From an uncultured Oscillospiraceae bacterium (lineage in GTDB: Bacteria > Bacillota > Clostridia > Oscillospirales > Oscillospiraceae), in NCBI GenBank assembly GCA_910577415.1, contig CAJTLK010000097.1, positions 1 through 6,303 on the forward strand: a stretch of DNA of 6,303 bases, read 5' to 3'. The position numbers were made by a program, and so were the translations under genes. Position 1 is the stretch's first letter. Each line of letters begins with the position of its first letter. The notes beneath the pieces were generated by a model that ran no database searches, was not told where the DNA came from, and saw nothing but the letters and a program-made list of their open reading frames with translations. Of the stretch, positions 5,284-6,303 are shown in pieces.

Positions 5284-5850
5284 TCACACGCCCCCTTCCA
5301 CACAGGACTTCCAGAACCAGCCGACAAACTTCACCACGCCCCAGACAATAGCGACAGCCCCCAGCACCAGGAGGATACCCACCGCCGCGGCGATGAGCCC
5401 GCCGCCCACCTGGAACAGCGCCCCTGCCAGGGAGAGGTTGGCGACGGCAGCTATGGCTACAGCCACCCCTACGGCCCCACAGATCACCCCGCCCAGGCCC
5501 AGGCCAAAGGCCAGAGAGCCCGCCACCGGCCCGGCAAAGATGGCCGCCAGCACCAGAATGAGCACCCCGGCCCAGACGGGCAGCTTTTCCGCCGCTTCAG
5601 GGGCATACCTGGGCGGGATCTGCCCCGCCGCCCCAGGCACCGGGGCCAGCCCCTCCTGGCGGCGTTCCCCCAGGATCTGTTGGGCCAGCCGCTCCGGGGA
5701 GCCCAGCTCCTCGATAACGCTCTGCTCCCGATCCGGCCCGGCATCCTCAAAATACTCGGTATAGTAGTTGATAATATCCTCCACCTCTTCGGTGGTGAGC
5801 CGGTAGGCCAAACGGCCTCTTAAAACACGCAGATAGGTCTCTTTATTCAT
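5284..5850 (-). CDS. DUF1700 family membrane protein
   Basis: The 188-residue product has the two-part DUF1700 (PF08006) layout. A cytosolic N-terminal helical domain (1-62) contains YLRVLRGRLAYRLTTEEVED, INYYTEYFEDAG and ELGSPERLAQQILGE, which are strongly conserved in the family. A Pro/Ala-rich linker leads to a very hydrophobic Gly/Ala-rich region (91-180) with about three or four membrane spans. Such proteins are usually encoded between a PadR regulator and a DUF4097 protein, and a role as a membrane sensor or partner of these is assumed, not proven. AGGAGGG at 5858-5864 lies seven bases before ATG. The start overlaps the padR stop by eight bases and the stop lies one base from the next start, implying translational coupling. 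Confidence 0.92.
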   Translation of the reverse strand: MNKETYLRVLRGRLAYRLTTEEVEDIINYYTEYFEDAGPDREQSVIEELGSPERLAQQILGERRQEGLAPVPGAAGQIPPRYAPEAAEKLPVWAGVLILVLAAIFAGPVAGSLAFGLGLGGVICGAVGVAVAIAAVANLSLAGALFQVGGGLIAAAVGILLVLGAVAIVWGVVKFVGWFWKSCVEGGV

Positions 5851-6163
5851 CTCTCGTCCCTCCTGACAGGATCTTCCCCACCCGGTCTGTGTAGTCCAGC
5901 CAGCTTCTCCGGCAGTCGTCCAGCAGCTCCCGACCCGTGGGGGTAATGGCGTAATATCTCCGGTTCCTTCCCTGGAACTGCTTGTCGTAGACCTCCAAAC
6001 AGCCCTCCTTCTGCAATCGCCGCAGAATGGGATACAGGGTGGACTCTGAGATGTCGATCTCCCGCTTGATGTGCTGGGTCAGACTGTAGCCATAAGCGTC
6101 GCCCTGCTCCAGCACCGCCAGCACACAGCCGTCCAGCAGCGGGGTATTCAGTTGAAAGATCAC
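5843..6163 (-). CDS. PadR family transcriptional regulator
   Basis: This 106-residue regulator has a PadR winged helix-turn-helix domain (PF03551), about residues 8-80. Conserved segments are LLDGCVLAVL (9-18), DAYGYSLTQHI (22-32), and the recognition-helix region SESTLYPILRRLQKEG (39-54). The wing region contains GRNRRYYAITPTG (65-77). The short C-terminal helix (78-100) would form the dimer arm, as in the PadR-s2 subgroup; no ligand can be predicted. Translation begins at GTG, with GGTGG only four bases upstream, an unusually close and weak site, which may keep regulator levels low. The gene leads a three-gene operon behind a consensus promoter overlapped by an inverted repeat, a typical setting for autorepression. 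Confidence 0.94.
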   Translation of the reverse strand: MIFQLNTPLLDGCVLAVLEQGDAYGYSLTQHIKREIDISESTLYPILRRLQKEGCLEVYDKQFQGRNRRYYAITPTGRELLDDCRRSWLDYTDRVGKILSGGTRDE

Positions 6164-6194
6164 GCTTCCACCGCCTTTCCTTATTGGTTCTGCG

Positions 6195-6215
6195 ATATTA
6201 TATGCTGTATAATAT
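6195..6215. promoter_or_regulatory. Candidate PadR operator (8-5-8 inverted repeat)
   Basis: ATATTATA (6195-6202) and TATAATAT (6208-6215) are perfect reverse complements separated by five bases. The repeat contains the entire -10 box and part of the promoter spacer, so a bound dimer would block RNA polymerase. PadR-family repressors commonly bind AT-rich dyads in their own promoters. Assignment to this PadR is inferred from position and symmetry. Confidence 0.65.
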
Positions 6216-6226
6216 TATTTTGTCAA
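6197..6226 (-). promoter_or_regulatory. Consensus sigma-A promoter of the padR operon
   Basis: On the minus strand a perfect TTGACA (6221-6226) and a perfect TATAAT (6197-6202) are 18 bases apart. The predicted start is near 6190, leaving a leader of about 27 nt before GTG 6163. The region is markedly AT-rich against a GC-rich background. A promoter this close to consensus usually needs repression, which fits the overlapping inverted repeat. Confidence 0.88.
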
Positions 6227-6303
6227 GCAGTATTTCCTGAATTCATAAAAAATTAAAAATTTTAGCAAGTGCCAGAACCGGTTTAGAGGTTGTCAAATCA
6301 GCC

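Noticed and set aside
4335..5351. A 338-codon plus-strand frame opposite the DUF4097 gene
   Set aside because: It mirrors the LGD repeat region of a recognised gene, and its product (repeats around INVPQVG) is the antisense image of those repeats.
6071..6256. A 61-codon plus-strand frame across the padR start and promoter
   Set aside because: It is antisense to the padR 5' end and promoter, with no supporting ribosome binding site or recognisable product.

Overview
The window looks like a piece of chromosome from a spore-forming Clostridia bacterium. It is GC-rich apart from one AT-rich promoter, and it carries HPr kinase, two small Coat F-type proteins and a PadR/DUF1700/DUF4097 operon. The proteins most resemble gut Oscillospiraceae (Flavonifractor/Lawsonibacter-like); this is recall of family style, not a database result. 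All eight genes lie on the minus strand, so transcription runs from high to low coordinates. No mobile element, CRISPR array, prophage gene, rRNA or tRNA was found, and no gene-free stretch exceeds 300 bases.

Reading in the direction of transcription: (1) 6303-4291 holds an AT-rich promoter with a consensus -35 and -10, whose -10 box lies in an 8-5-8 inverted repeat. It is followed by a tightly packed three-gene operon (PadR regulator, DUF1700 membrane protein, membrane-anchored DUF4097 protein with LGD repeats) that ends near a long hairpin. The layout suggests an autoregulated envelope-associated operon. (2) 4213-3075 holds a conserved protein of unknown function, then two adjacent small Coat F/ferritin-like proteins that look like tandem paralogues, closed by a strong intrinsic terminator. 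(3) 3044-1965 is hprK with its own promoter and terminator; its product is the bifunctional HPr(Ser) kinase/phosphorylase of carbon catabolite repression. (4) 1935-20 is the rpsB-tsf operon (ribosomal protein S2 and EF-Ts), with an extended -10 promoter, a structured leader of about 113 nt, a terminator-like hairpin between the two genes and a strong terminator after tsf.

Most of the window is ordinary housekeeping sequence. The items most worth a second look are the PadR operator overlapping the padR promoter, the two mutually exclusive pairings in the rpsB leader, the paired mini Coat F proteins beside an unknown conserved gene, and the roughly 20-residue LGD repeat array. I see no convincing evidence of a wholly new system.
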